From NCBI GenBank assembly GCA_017518415.1, contig JAFWVC010000035.1, positions 1 through 61,127 on the forward strand: a stretch of 61,127 nt of DNA, read 5' to 3'. The translations under genes were made by a program, and so were the position numbers. The notes under the pieces were generated by a model. It did no database searches. It worked only from the letters and a program-made list of their open reading frames with translations, and was not told where the DNA came from. Below are positions 49,329-56,533 of this stretch, piece by piece. The stretch comes from Clostridia bacterium. Lineage in GTDB: Bacteria; Bacillota; Clostridia; Oscillospirales; Acutalibacteraceae. Numbering within the stretch: the stretch's first letter is position 1; each line of letters begins with the position of its first letter.

Positions 49329-49892
49329 TTGGAGACGGAAAGATTGATCCTGCGCCCGTGGCGGGAATCGGATGCGCCGGCGTGCTACCGGTATGCGAAA
49401 GATCCGCGCGTCGGCCCCGCTGCCGGTTGGCCGGCCCATACCGATGCGGAGAATACCCGGCAGGTGATCCGCACCGTGCTTTCCGCGCCGGAGGTGTATG
49501 CCGTCGTGTGGAAGCAGACCGGGCAGCCCATCGGCAGCGTGGGTCTTCATTTTCACAGCGAGCTGGCCGAAAAGGACGACGAGTGCGAGCTCGGCTATTG
49601 GCTGGGCGTCCCTTACTGGGGGCAGGGGATCATGACGGAGGCGGCACGGGAAATGCTCCGTCACGCCTTTGAAGATCTGGCCGTCAAGCGGGTCTGGTGC
49701 GGATATTACGACGGCAACGAGAGATCCGGACATGTTCAGCAAAAACTCGGGTTCCGGTATCAGCGGACGAACCCGCAGGTCCCCGTCCCTCAGTTGGGAG
49801 AAACGCGCACCGTCCACGTCGGGCTGCTGACCGTAGAGGATTGGCTGGCGCAGTCACACGCGGATCCTGCGGAGAAAAAAGGAGGAGAATAA
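49329..49892 (+). CDS. GNAT-family N-acetyltransferase (RimJ/RimL-like)
   Basis: 187 residues. The start LETERLILRPWRESDA is typical of the RimJ/RimL-type GNAT group (acetyltransf_3), and the acetyl-CoA site is in YWLGVPYWGQGIMTEAAREM (about 96-115), with NERSGHVQQKLGFRY following. The acceptor could be a ribosomal protein, an amino acid, or a drug. TTG at 49329 is chosen because GGAGG lies 10 bases upstream and the family begins METERL; an upstream in-frame ATG at 49233 overlaps the CDF gene. The next gene starts one base after the stop region. Confidence 0.85.
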   Translation: METERLILRPWRESDAPACYRYAKDPRVGPAAGWPAHTDAENTRQVIRTVLSAPEVYAVVWKQTGQPIGSVGLHFHSELAEKDDECELGYWLGVPYWGQGIMTEAAREMLRHAFEDLAVKRVWCGYYDGNERSGHVQQKLGFRYQRTNPQVPVPQLGETRTVHVGLLTVEDWLAQSHADPAEKKGGE

Positions 49893-49893
49893 C

Positions 49894-50286
49894 GTGAAAA
49901 TCAAGGAAGGCACGGGCTGGAAGGCCGCTTACAATGAGGAAAAAGGGTTGTACGGAGCGGAGGTCATCTTTCAGGGGTCCTGGGAATTGTACGAGATTTC
50001 CGCGGCCGTTTTTAACAGCTTGACGAAAGATACCGACAGCAGAGGGGCGGAAGAGCTGATCCAAACGGGGCGACGTTTGTACGCACACGTCAACGACCGC
50101 TGCGGTCCGCCGTATACCATTGTGCTCGACGACGATTATGCCTTGTATTGCCCGTGGATGGCCAAAGCCGAGCCCGCCGGCAAAACGTGGAGCGAGGATA
50201 TGACCGACGCGGCGGTGGAACTGTTTGAATCCGAAAAGGATAACCGGGATCAGCGGCGAAAGAAACGGGAACAGCGCAAAAAATAA
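49894..50286 (+). CDS. Conserved hypothetical protein
   Basis: 130 residues, soluble. GTG at 49894 follows GGAGGAGAA and lies one base past the GNAT stop codon. The first 100 residues have alternating strands (WKAAYNEEKGLYGAEVIFQG; PYTIVLDDDYALYCPWM), and the tail is a highly charged helix (RDQRRKKREQRKK). I recognise no family. It probably shares a transcript with the GNAT gene, since a terminator follows at 50320. Confidence 0.7.
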   Translation: MKIKEGTGWKAAYNEEKGLYGAEVIFQGSWELYEISAAVFNSLTKDTDSRGAEELIQTGRRLYAHVNDRCGPPYTIVLDDDYALYCPWMAKAEPAGKTWSEDMTDAAVELFESEKDNRDQRRKKREQRKK

Positions 50287-50319
50287 AGAAAGACGGCTGA
50301 TTGAGACGAATCGCCGTCT

Positions 50320-50343
50320 GCCGGGACGGTGTCCCGGCTTTTT
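50320..50343 (+). terminator. Terminator after the GNAT/hypothetical pair
   Basis: Stem GCCGGGAC (50320-50327) with GTCCCGGC (50331-50338), then TTTTT. An upstream GACGGC/GCCGTC hairpin precedes it. Confidence 0.85.
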
Positions 50344-50376
50344 GCTGTCAGGGCAGGGCGTGCGCCCGTCGGCAGA

Positions 50377-50405
50377 TTGACACCGATCGCCGCGTATGAT
50401 ATAGT
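50377..50405 (+). promoter_or_regulatory. Sigma-A promoter of the ABC ATPase-permease operon
   Basis: Perfect TTGACA (50377-50382), 17-base spacer, TATAGT (50400-50405). Confidence 0.85.
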
Positions 50406-50470
50406 ATAACCGATTAGGTGCCGGCCGCCGCGTCAAAACGGCCCGGCCCGGAAAGCAAGAGGAATGAACT

Positions 50471-51184
50471 ATGCTGGATATCAGTCATCTGACCAAAACA
50501 TACGGCGATAAAAAGGCGGTGGACGACCTTTCGCTGCATATCGCGCCCGGCGAGATCTACGGCTTTATCGGTCACAACGGGGCAGGGAAGACCACCACGC
50601 TGCGCGCGGTGGCGGGCATTCTGGCCTTTGATCAGGGGGAGATCACCGTCGGCGGCGTTTCCGTCAAGCAGGATCCGATTGCCTGCAAGCGGCAGATCGC
50701 CTATATTCCGGACAATCCGGACCTGTACGAGTATATGACCGGACAAAAGTATCTGTACTTTGTGGCCGACGTATTCGGCGTGGGGATGCAGGAGCGGCAG
50801 CAGCGCATTCAGAAGTACGCGCAGCTGCTGGGGCTGGAAAACGATCTCAGCCAGCCGATCGCCACCTATTCGCACGGAATGAAACAGAAACTGGCCGTTA
50901 TTTCCGCCTGGCTGCATAAGCCGAGGCTGATTTTGATGGATGAACCTTTCGTGGGGCTGGACCCCAAAGCGTCCCATCTGCTCAAAGAGATGATGCACGA
51001 GGCCTGTGAGCAGGGGTGCGCCATCTTCTTTTCCACCCACGTGCTGGAGGTGGCCGAAAAGCTGTGCGATAAAGTGGCCATTATCAAAGAGGGCCGCCTG
51101 ATCCGCTCCGGTACGATGGAACAGGTGCGCGGCGACGACAGCCTGGAAGAGGTCTTTCTCGAACTGGAGGACGCCACATGCTGA
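50471..51184 (+). CDS. ABC transporter ATP-binding protein
   Basis: 237 residues. Walker A GHNGAGKTT (about 35-43), Q-loop region IAYIPDNPDLYEYM, signature-type YSHGMKQKL (about 133; degenerate SHGM in place of SGGQ, as in many two-gene exporters), Walker B LILMDEPFVGLDP (about 155), H-loop FFSTHVLEVAE. This is the Bacitracin/Nod-type exporter ATPase group, usually paired with a large permease. The permease gene overlaps by seven bases. Substrate unknown. Confidence 0.9.
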   Translation: MLDISHLTKTYGDKKAVDDLSLHIAPGEIYGFIGHNGAGKTTTLRAVAGILAFDQGEITVGGVSVKQDPIACKRQIAYIPDNPDLYEYMTGQKYLYFVADVFGVGMQERQQRIQKYAQLLGLENDLSQPIATYSHGMKQKLAVISAWLHKPRLILMDEPFVGLDPKASHLLKEMMHEACEQGCAIFFSTHVLEVAEKLCDKVAIIKEGRLIRSGTMEQVRGDDSLEEVFLELEDATC

Positions 51185-52779
51185 AAATATTGCTGAAAAA
51201 GCAGCTGACGGAGATCTTCCGCGGTTTCTTTTTCGATCAAAAGAAGAGGAAGGCCCGCAGCAAGGAGGCGACGATCGCACTGCTGATCGGGTATATGGTC
51301 TTGATGCTCGGCATGATGGGCGGTATGTTTACCATGATGTCGCTGTCCATCTGCGAGCCGCTGGTCGCCATGCAGATGGATTGGCTGTATTTCACCATTG
51401 CCGGGACGATCGCGCTGGTGCTGGGGGTGTTCGGCAGCGTGTTCAACACCTATGCCGGCCTGTATCTGGGTAAGGATAACGACCTGCTGCTGTCTATGCC
51501 GATCCCCGTGCGGTATATTCTGGCGGCACGGCTGCTGGGCGTGTACCTGATGGGGCTGCTGTTCAGCGCCGTGGTGATGATCCCGGCGGGGATCGTGTAT
51601 ATGGTGACGGCGCCGCTGTCCTTCGGGACGGTGTACGGGCCGATCCTGCTGCTGTTGTTGATCTCCCTGCTGGTGCTGGTACTGTCCTGCGTGCTGGGAT
51701 GGGGCGTGGCCAGGGTCAGCATCAAGCTGAAAAACAAAAGTTATATTACCGTGATCACGGCGCTGGTCTTTATCGCGCTGTATTACGTCGTTTATTTCAA
51801 TGCGATCAAGCTCATCGAGAACTTGATCGCCAACGCACAGGCCATAGGCGGGAGCATCCAGGCGTACGCTTATCCGCTATATTTTCTGGCCCGCACCGGC
51901 ACCGGCGAATGGCTGCCGGCACTGGTGTCGACGGCGGTCGTCTGCCTGCTCGGCGCGCTGACGTATCTGCTGCTGTCCCGCAGCTTTTTCAAAATTGCCG
52001 CGATGGCCGGCGTCGTATCCAAGATCAAATATAAGGAAAAGGCGGCTCATATTCGCACGCAGGCGACGGCGCTGCTGTGCAGGGAGTTCAAGCGTTTTAC
52101 CTCCAGCCCGAACTATATGCTCAACTGCGGGTTGGGCGTGCTGATGCTGCCGATCCTGGCCGTGGTGCTGCTGATCAATGGCGGTACTTTGGTACAGGCG
52201 TTGGACAACACTTTCGGCGGCGTGCCGTCGGCAACGATCACGGCGGTGTGCTGTGCCGGTATCTGTATGGCGGTCGCTACCGTTGATACGGCGGCTCCGT
52301 CGGTCTCGCTGGAAGGAAAGCACATCTGGATTGTGCAATCCATGCCGATCGAACCGTGGCTCGTGCTGCGGGCCAAGCTGCTGGTGCAGATTCTGCTGAC
52401 CGCGCCGATGGCGCTGTTTGTGTCTGTCTGTGCGGCGGCGGTGTTCCGGCCCGCGCTGCCGGAGCTGATTCTGCTGCTGCTCCTGCCGCAGATCTGCGCG
52501 GGTACGCTGGGCCTGTTTGATTTGTTTATCGGTCTTCGGCGCGCCAACCTGAACTGGACTAACGAGTTGTATCCCATCAAGCAAAGCTTCGGTGTGTTCA
52601 TGGCTCTGTTTGGCGGCTGGGGCTATGCCGCGCTGCTGGGCGGCGGGGCAGTACTGTTGGCGGCGTATATTCCGCCGCTGCTGTATATGATATTATTTGC
52701 GGCTGTCAGCCTGCTGTTGGACCTGCTGATGATCCGTTGGCTGCGCACCAGAGGCTGCACCGCTTTTGCCGCTTTGTAA
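51178..52779 (+). CDS. ABC transporter permease, large multi-spanning
   Basis: 533 residues with about 11 to 12 hydrophobic segments arranged as two halves, separated by a hydrophilic segment (KIKYKEKAAHIRTQATALLC, about 282-301). This matches the putative ABC exporter permeases that occur with a single ATPase gene in Firmicutes. Its ATG lies within the last codons of the ATPase gene (ATGCTGA overlap), so the two proteins are made together. The cargo cannot be inferred. Confidence 0.85.
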   Translation: MLKILLKKQLTEIFRGFFFDQKKRKARSKEATIALLIGYMVLMLGMMGGMFTMMSLSICEPLVAMQMDWLYFTIAGTIALVLGVFGSVFNTYAGLYLGKDNDLLLSMPIPVRYILAARLLGVYLMGLLFSAVVMIPAGIVYMVTAPLSFGTVYGPILLLLLISLLVLVLSCVLGWGVARVSIKLKNKSYITVITALVFIALYYVVYFNAIKLIENLIANAQAIGGSIQAYAYPLYFLARTGTGEWLPALVSTAVVCLLGALTYLLLSRSFFKIAAMAGVVSKIKYKEKAAHIRTQATALLCREFKRFTSSPNYMLNCGLGVLMLPILAVVLLINGGTLVQALDNTFGGVPSATITAVCCAGICMAVATVDTAAPSVSLEGKHIWIVQSMPIEPWLVLRAKLLVQILLTAPMALFVSVCAAAVFRPALPELILLLLLPQICAGTLGLFDLFIGLRRANLNWTNELYPIKQSFGVFMALFGGWGYAALLGGGAVLLAAYIPPLLYMILFAAVSLLLDLLMIRWLRTRGCTAFAAL

Positions 52780-52796
52780 CATCGGATTTCATAAGT

Positions 52797-52826
52797 AAAA
52801 GAGGAGGCAAATTTGCCTCCTCTTTT
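52797..52826. terminator. Bidirectional terminator after the ABC permease gene
   Basis: A 30-base perfect palindrome (AAAAGAGGAGGCAAA and its complement) with A/T-rich outer arms on both sides. Confidence 0.85.
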
Positions 52827-52849
52827 GTATATTGCCTGCGCAACGGTGA

Positions 52850-52880
52850 AAAAGAGAAAACGCCCCGCCGACGGCGGGGC
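52850..52880 (-). terminator. Terminator of rpsT
   Basis: GCCCCGCC (52862-52869) pairs with GGCGGGGC (52873-52880). On the minus strand GTTTTCTCTTTTT follows. Confidence 0.85.
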
Positions 52881-52906
52881 ATTTGACGGTGACCGGACAA
52901 TCAGGT

Positions 52907-53161
52907 TCAGGCATTGGCTTTTTTGGCCAAAGCGGATTTCTTTCTTGCGGCGGTATTTTTGTGCAGCAAGCCTTTGGCGGCAGCCTGATCTACCTTTTTG
53001 ACGGCGGCACGGACTGCAATTTCTTTATCTTCGGACTGGGCGGCAATAGCAGCCTGAGCCTTTTTGATGCTTGTTTTCAGTTCGGTGCGGACAGCCTTGT
53101 TAGCGGCGGTCTTTTTTTCGGCGACCTTGACGCGCTTTTTGGCAGAATCGATATTGGGCAT
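52907..53161 (-). CDS. rpsT: 30S ribosomal protein S20
   Basis: 84 residues, basic and helical. It begins PNIDSAKKRVKVAEKKTAAN and continues RTELKTSIKKAQAAI; LLHKNTAARKKSALAKK is near the end. This is the normal S20 pattern of three long helices that bind 16S rRNA. ATG at 53161 is chosen because GAGGAGGTG precedes it and S20 proteins start MPNI. It is a single-gene unit, divergent from gpr; this rpsT/gpr divergence is common in Clostridia. Confidence 0.96.
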   Translation of the reverse strand: MPNIDSAKKRVKVAEKKTAANKAVRTELKTSIKKAQAAIAAQSEDKEIAVRAAVKKVDQAAAKGLLHKNTAARKKSALAKKANA

Positions 53162-53218
53162 GGATGACACCTCCTCATCATTGCTCACAGAGCAGCAACA
53201 GTTGAACATTCGCTCATT

Positions 53219-53247
53219 ATGATACCATACTCTTTTCTAAATTGCAA
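53219..53247 (-). promoter_or_regulatory. Sigma-A promoter of rpsT
   Basis: On the minus strand TTGCAA (53247-53242), 17-base spacer, TATCAT (53224-53219), leaving a leader of about 50 bases. Confidence 0.7.
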
Positions 53248-53317
53248 CAGTTTTTTTGAATATCTTCGCTTTTTTTTCGCATACTCCCATCATCACGATA
53301 AAGCGGGGGAAAAAGAT

Positions 53318-54187
53318 ATGCCGCGCACGGATCTGGCGCTGGAACTGGCACAGGACATAGAGCCGGAAAAAATGGCCCCGGAGGATTTCAGCAGCCGCAC
53401 CGTCCGCCGCGGCCCTGTTTCCATCCATTTTATGCACATCCGCAGCAGCCGCGCGGGTGAGCGGTTCGGTGTGCCGACCGGCCGGTATATTACGGCGGAG
53501 ATTCCCGCGCTGACGGATCATACCGCTTCTTTTCTGCCTATAGCGGAAACGGTCGGCGCCGTGCTCAGGGGGTTGTTGCCGGTGAAAGGGACCGTGTTGG
53601 TTGTGGGGCTCGGCAATGCCGCCGTTACGCCGGATGCGCTGGGGCCGCAAACGGTCAGACGGGTGCTGGCAACCCGGCATATCCGCGGCGAATACGCCCG
53701 GGCCACCGGCTTGACGGATCTGCGCCCGGTGGTGACGGCGGAAAGCGGTGTCCTTGGCAATACCGGCCTGGAAAGCGGAGAATTGGTGCGCGGCCTGGTT
53801 TCCGTGACCGATCCGGGCGCCGTGATCGCGGTCGACGCGCTGGCAGCCCGCAGCCTGCAGCGGCTCGGCTGTACGATCCAGATGAACGACAGCGGCATCG
53901 TGCCGGGATCCGGCGTGGGCAACAGCCGGGAAGCGCTCAACCGGGATATGCTGGGGATCCCGGTTATCTCTCTGGGCGTGCCGACCGTGGTGGACGCGGC
54001 GACGCTGGCGGAGGATCTGACCGGTCGGCCCTTCAAACAGACGACGGCCGGCAGCGGGCAGATGATGGTCACGCCGCGGGAGATAGACCTGATGATCCAC
54101 CGGGCGTCACGGCTGCTGGCTATGGTCATCAACGCGGCGTTGCAACCGCGTTATGCCGCCGACGAGGTGACCGACGCGGCGCAGTAG
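53318..54187 (+). CDS. gpr: Spore protease GPR (germination endopeptidase)
   Basis: 289 residues. The self-cleavage-like PRTDLALELA lies at the very start (residues 2-11). Family core: VLVVGLGNAAVTPDALGPQTV (about 90-110), AIDALAAR-like VIAVDALAARSLQRL, NDSGIVPGSGVGNSRE (about 195-210), and VPTVVDAATLAEDL. GPR degrades small acid-soluble spore proteins early in germination. It is shorter than B. subtilis GPR (371), missing both most of the pro-peptide and an internal insertion, as in many clostridial forms. ATG at 53318 follows GGGGGAAAAAG; a longer frame would cross the rpsT promoter. Confidence 0.93.
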   Translation: MPRTDLALELAQDIEPEKMAPEDFSSRTVRRGPVSIHFMHIRSSRAGERFGVPTGRYITAEIPALTDHTASFLPIAETVGAVLRGLLPVKGTVLVVGLGNAAVTPDALGPQTVRRVLATRHIRGEYARATGLTDLRPVVTAESGVLGNTGLESGELVRGLVSVTDPGAVIAVDALAARSLQRLGCTIQMNDSGIVPGSGVGNSREALNRDMLGIPVISLGVPTVVDAATLAEDLTGRPFKQTTAGSGQMMVTPREIDLMIHRASRLLAMVINAALQPRYAADEVTDAAQ

Positions 54188-54208
54188 GTCTGTTTTTCAC
54201 TTGTCCGG

Positions 54209-54216
54209 CATATACT
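54209..54216 (+). promoter_or_regulatory. Candidate sigma-E -10 element upstream of spoIIP
   Basis: CATATACT, followed by GTC, lies 11-18 bases before the spoIIP start. It matches mother-cell -10 elements and the CATACTGT upstream of sipL. The nearby start codons would make the leader extremely short. Confidence 0.4.
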
Positions 54217-54226
54217 GTCAGCGGTG

Positions 54227-55375
54227 ATGAAAATGAAGGATATCTTCGTAAAATGGATGCAAAGATGGTACCGGGTTGCAGTGCTCGCGCTTTGTATGGC
54301 ACTGATGCCGGCGGCGTGTGCGGCGATACCGGGAGAATGGATGGAACAGACGGCGCTGTTTTCTTTCCGGCTGCAGATGCCCGCCGGGCAGACGGCGTTG
54401 CGCTCCGGTTCGTCGCTGGCAATTCCGGCGGCGGCCGAGGCCGCCGTGCCGGATGCGTCCGTGCCGGAAGCAACGGATAGCCGGACGGAAGCGGTTTCGG
54501 ATCCGGAGCCCGTTTCCGAAGGGATCGTCTGGAGCCGGATCGAGATTCCGGAAGCGGCGCCGGCACCGGGCGAAAAGGGGGACGGCGGCAAAATACGGGA
54601 GATGAAAATGAGTCCCGGCCGGCAAAACGTGGAGGGCGTTTCTTTTACCAACCGCAGCGCCCGCACAAATCTGGATATAGCCGGGCTCCTGCAGCAGGAG
54701 ATCGCGCTGCAGGATACCGGGGAAGAGCCTCTTGTGCTGTTGATGCATACCCACACGACGGAAAGCTATATGGCTTATGACGCCGGATATTACAACAAAT
54801 CCGACCCGAGCCGGACGCAGGATGAAGGCAAAAACGTGACGGCTATCGGGGAAATTGTCGCAACCCGTCTGCGCGACGCGGGCATCCCCGTTCTGCACGA
54901 TGTCACGGTGCACGATTACCCGCAATACAGCAACGCATACAGCCGGTCCCTGACAACGGTGAAGAAGATTCTGCAGCAGCATCCTTCCATTCAGATCGTG
55001 ATCGATCTGCACCGCGACGGAATCATGGCGGACGAAACGACCAAAGTCAAGCCGACGGTGGTGATCGACGGTAAAAAAACGGCGCAGGTTATGCTGCTCG
55101 TCGGGCTGAGCGATACCGCCTCCGTGCCGAACCCCGGCTGGAAAAACAACCTGACCATTGCCGCCCGGCTGCAGCAGTACGCCGATGCGTCCGGCGACGG
55201 GCTGATGCGGCCGATGATCCTGCGGGACGGACGCTTCAACCAGCATACGGCGCCGTACTGTTTCCTGGTGGAAATGGGCAGCGACAGCAACACTTTGCCG
55301 GAGGCAATGCGCGCGGCGGATCTGTTCGGACGCCGATTGGCTCTGTTTTTGAAAGAGGAGACGGTATTTTCTTGA
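54227..55375 (+). CDS. spoIIP: Stage II sporulation protein P (engulfment hydrolase)
   Basis: 382 residues. A hydrophobic N-terminal anchor (about 15-33), a Pro/Glu/Ala-rich linker to about 125, then the catalytic domain. Motifs of the SpoIIP amidase/endopeptidase are visible: LLMHTHTTESY (about 176-186), NVTAIGEIVATRL, VIDLHRDG (about 260-267), and FLVEMGSDSNTLPEAMRA (about 346-363). Working with SpoIID and SpoIIM, it remodels peptidoglycan in engulfment. No ribosome site stands out: GTG 54224 and ATG 54227 are both possible. It is 39 bases after gpr. Confidence 0.93.
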   Translation: MKMKDIFVKWMQRWYRVAVLALCMALMPAACAAIPGEWMEQTALFSFRLQMPAGQTALRSGSSLAIPAAAEAAVPDASVPEATDSRTEAVSDPEPVSEGIVWSRIEIPEAAPAPGEKGDGGKIREMKMSPGRQNVEGVSFTNRSARTNLDIAGLLQQEIALQDTGEEPLVLLMHTHTTESYMAYDAGYYNKSDPSRTQDEGKNVTAIGEIVATRLRDAGIPVLHDVTVHDYPQYSNAYSRSLTTVKKILQQHPSIQIVIDLHRDGIMADETTKVKPTVVIDGKKTAQVMLLVGLSDTASVPNPGWKNNLTIAARLQQYADASGDGLMRPMILRDGRFNQHTAPYCFLVEMGSDSNTLPEAMRAADLFGRRLALFLKEETVFS

Positions 55376-55764
55376 GACGGAAAAAATACGGACGTGTGTT
55401 TGCGGGCTCTTTTTGCGTGACGGTCTGCCTGCTGCTGCTCGGCACCGGCTTTGTCTGGGCGGAATACAACACCCGCTGCACAACGGGAGAAAGCGCGGAA
55501 CTGATACCGGCTTACACCTGGCAGGATGGCGCATGGCAAAGCAGGAATCTTTCGATACCGGAATGGATCACAGCGGCAGCGGAAACGCTGTCGCCGGCCG
55601 CCCGGGCCGTTCTGCTGGTCTTCGAGTGGGAGTGCGACGCCGTCAGCCGTTGGGCTTCCGGTCCGGAGACGGTCCCCGTACAGGGCAGAAAAACAAAAAG
55701 GCCTTGCCCGATGCCGGGCAGGGCCTCTTTTCGTCATTTTATCAGTAGTAGCGGCGTGCGGTGA
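55372..55764 (+). CDS. Small membrane-anchored protein after spoIIP
   Basis: Up to 130 residues. TTG at 55372 overlaps the spoIIP stop (TTGA), with AAAGAGGAGACGG somewhat far upstream. A single N-terminal hydrophobic segment (about 10-30: VFAGSFCVTVCLLLLGTGFV) is followed by a 100-residue exposed part with no family I recognise (WITAAAETLSPAARAVLLVFEWE). The last 22 codons run through a strong terminator, so the true functional end may be shaped by that overlap. Position suggests a sporulation role, but that is only context. Confidence 0.5.
   Translation: MRRKKYGRVFAGSFCVTVCLLLLGTGFVWAEYNTRCTTGESAELIPAYTWQDGAWQSRNLSIPEWITAAAETLSPAARAVLLVFEWECDAVSRWASGPETVPVQGRKTKRPCPMPGRASFRHFISSSGVR
55699..55730. 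terminator. Bidirectional terminator at the spoIIP/NlpC-P60 convergence
   Basis: Twelve-base stem (55699-55710 with 55715-55726, loop ATGC, one G-T pair). T-rich on the plus strand (CTTTTCG) and strongly so on the minus strand (TTTTTGTTTTT). Confidence 0.85.
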
Positions 55765-56353
55765 TAAAACGCTGGGTAAAATATTTGGCGTTGAAATTGT
55801 GCGTTTTGGTAGGCGTATCCGGGTTGTCGCAGGAGACGAACTCACCGTCGGCAATATAGATGCCGACGAAAGCGGGCTCGCCGCCGATGTCGTTGCAGAA
55901 AATCACGACGTCGCCGGGCTGCAGCTGATCTTTCGGGATTTCGGTGCCGGTTTCCGCCATCTGAGGCGCCCGGCGGGGGATCTTGATACCCTGCTCTTTA
56001 TAGCAGTAATACACAAAGCCGGGGTTGTCAAACTCAGTCGGCCCGATGCCGCCCATCCGGAAAGAGGTGCCGATGAGCGAAACGGCCCTGTCGGCGATTG
56101 CATAACCGTCGGAGGGAGCGGGCGGCTCGGCCGCGGTCGTGGGGGAAGAAGGCTCAGAAGGCGCGGAAGGCTCCGTCGGGGTAGTGGTATTGTCTGTTTT
56201 GACGGTGGAAGACGGTTCCGTGGGAACGGTCGTACCGCCGGAAGGGGATGACGCATCCGGCGTCGGAATGACCGGAGCGGGATCCGTCTGCCCGCCGCAT
56301 CCGGCTGACAGCAGCACAAGCAAACATACACAAAGCAAGGCGATCGTTTTCAT
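55742..56353 (-). CDS. Lipoprotein with degenerate NlpC/P60 domain
   Basis: 203 residues. A lipoprotein signal peptide with lipobox LSAGC (Cys near residue 19) leads to a Pro/Thr/Ser/Glu linker (25-85), then a C-terminal NlpC/P60 fold. The catalytic cysteine block, normally DCSGFV, reads FDNPGFVYYCY, and the catalytic histidine in the HVGIYI strand is Phe (FVGIYIADG). PGDVVIFCND and the overall spacing are kept. It is therefore probably not an active peptidase, and may act as a wall-binding pseudoenzyme. The start is MKTIALL at 56353, with AGGAGG seven bases upstream. Confidence 0.8.
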   Translation of the reverse strand: MKTIALLCVCLLVLLSAGCGGQTDPAPVIPTPDASSPSGGTTVPTEPSSTVKTDNTTTPTEPSAPSEPSSPTTAAEPPAPSDGYAIADRAVSLIGTSFRMGGIGPTEFDNPGFVYYCYKEQGIKIPRRAPQMAETGTEIPKDQLQPGDVVIFCNDIGGEPAFVGIYIADGEFVSCDNPDTPTKTHNFNAKYFTQRFITARRYY

Positions 56354-56467
56354 TATCATTCCTCCTGTCGTGGAATCGGTCACCGCCTGATTACATGATA
56401 TATCCATCAACCGAAAAAATCAAGGAACAGACGGAAAAATCAGAAAGATTTTTTAGCAAATCTTTTC

Positions 56468-56496
56468 TGTACAAAAGGATCCGGTTATGATATAAT
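56468..56496 (+). promoter_or_regulatory. Sigma-A promoter of the DUF1015 gene
   Basis: TGTACA (56468-56473), 17-base spacer with a TGn extension, perfect TATAAT (56491-56496). Confidence 0.75.
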
Positions 56497-56533
56497 GAAA
56501 AAAATCTTTTTCAACAGGAAAGAAGGAATGTTT

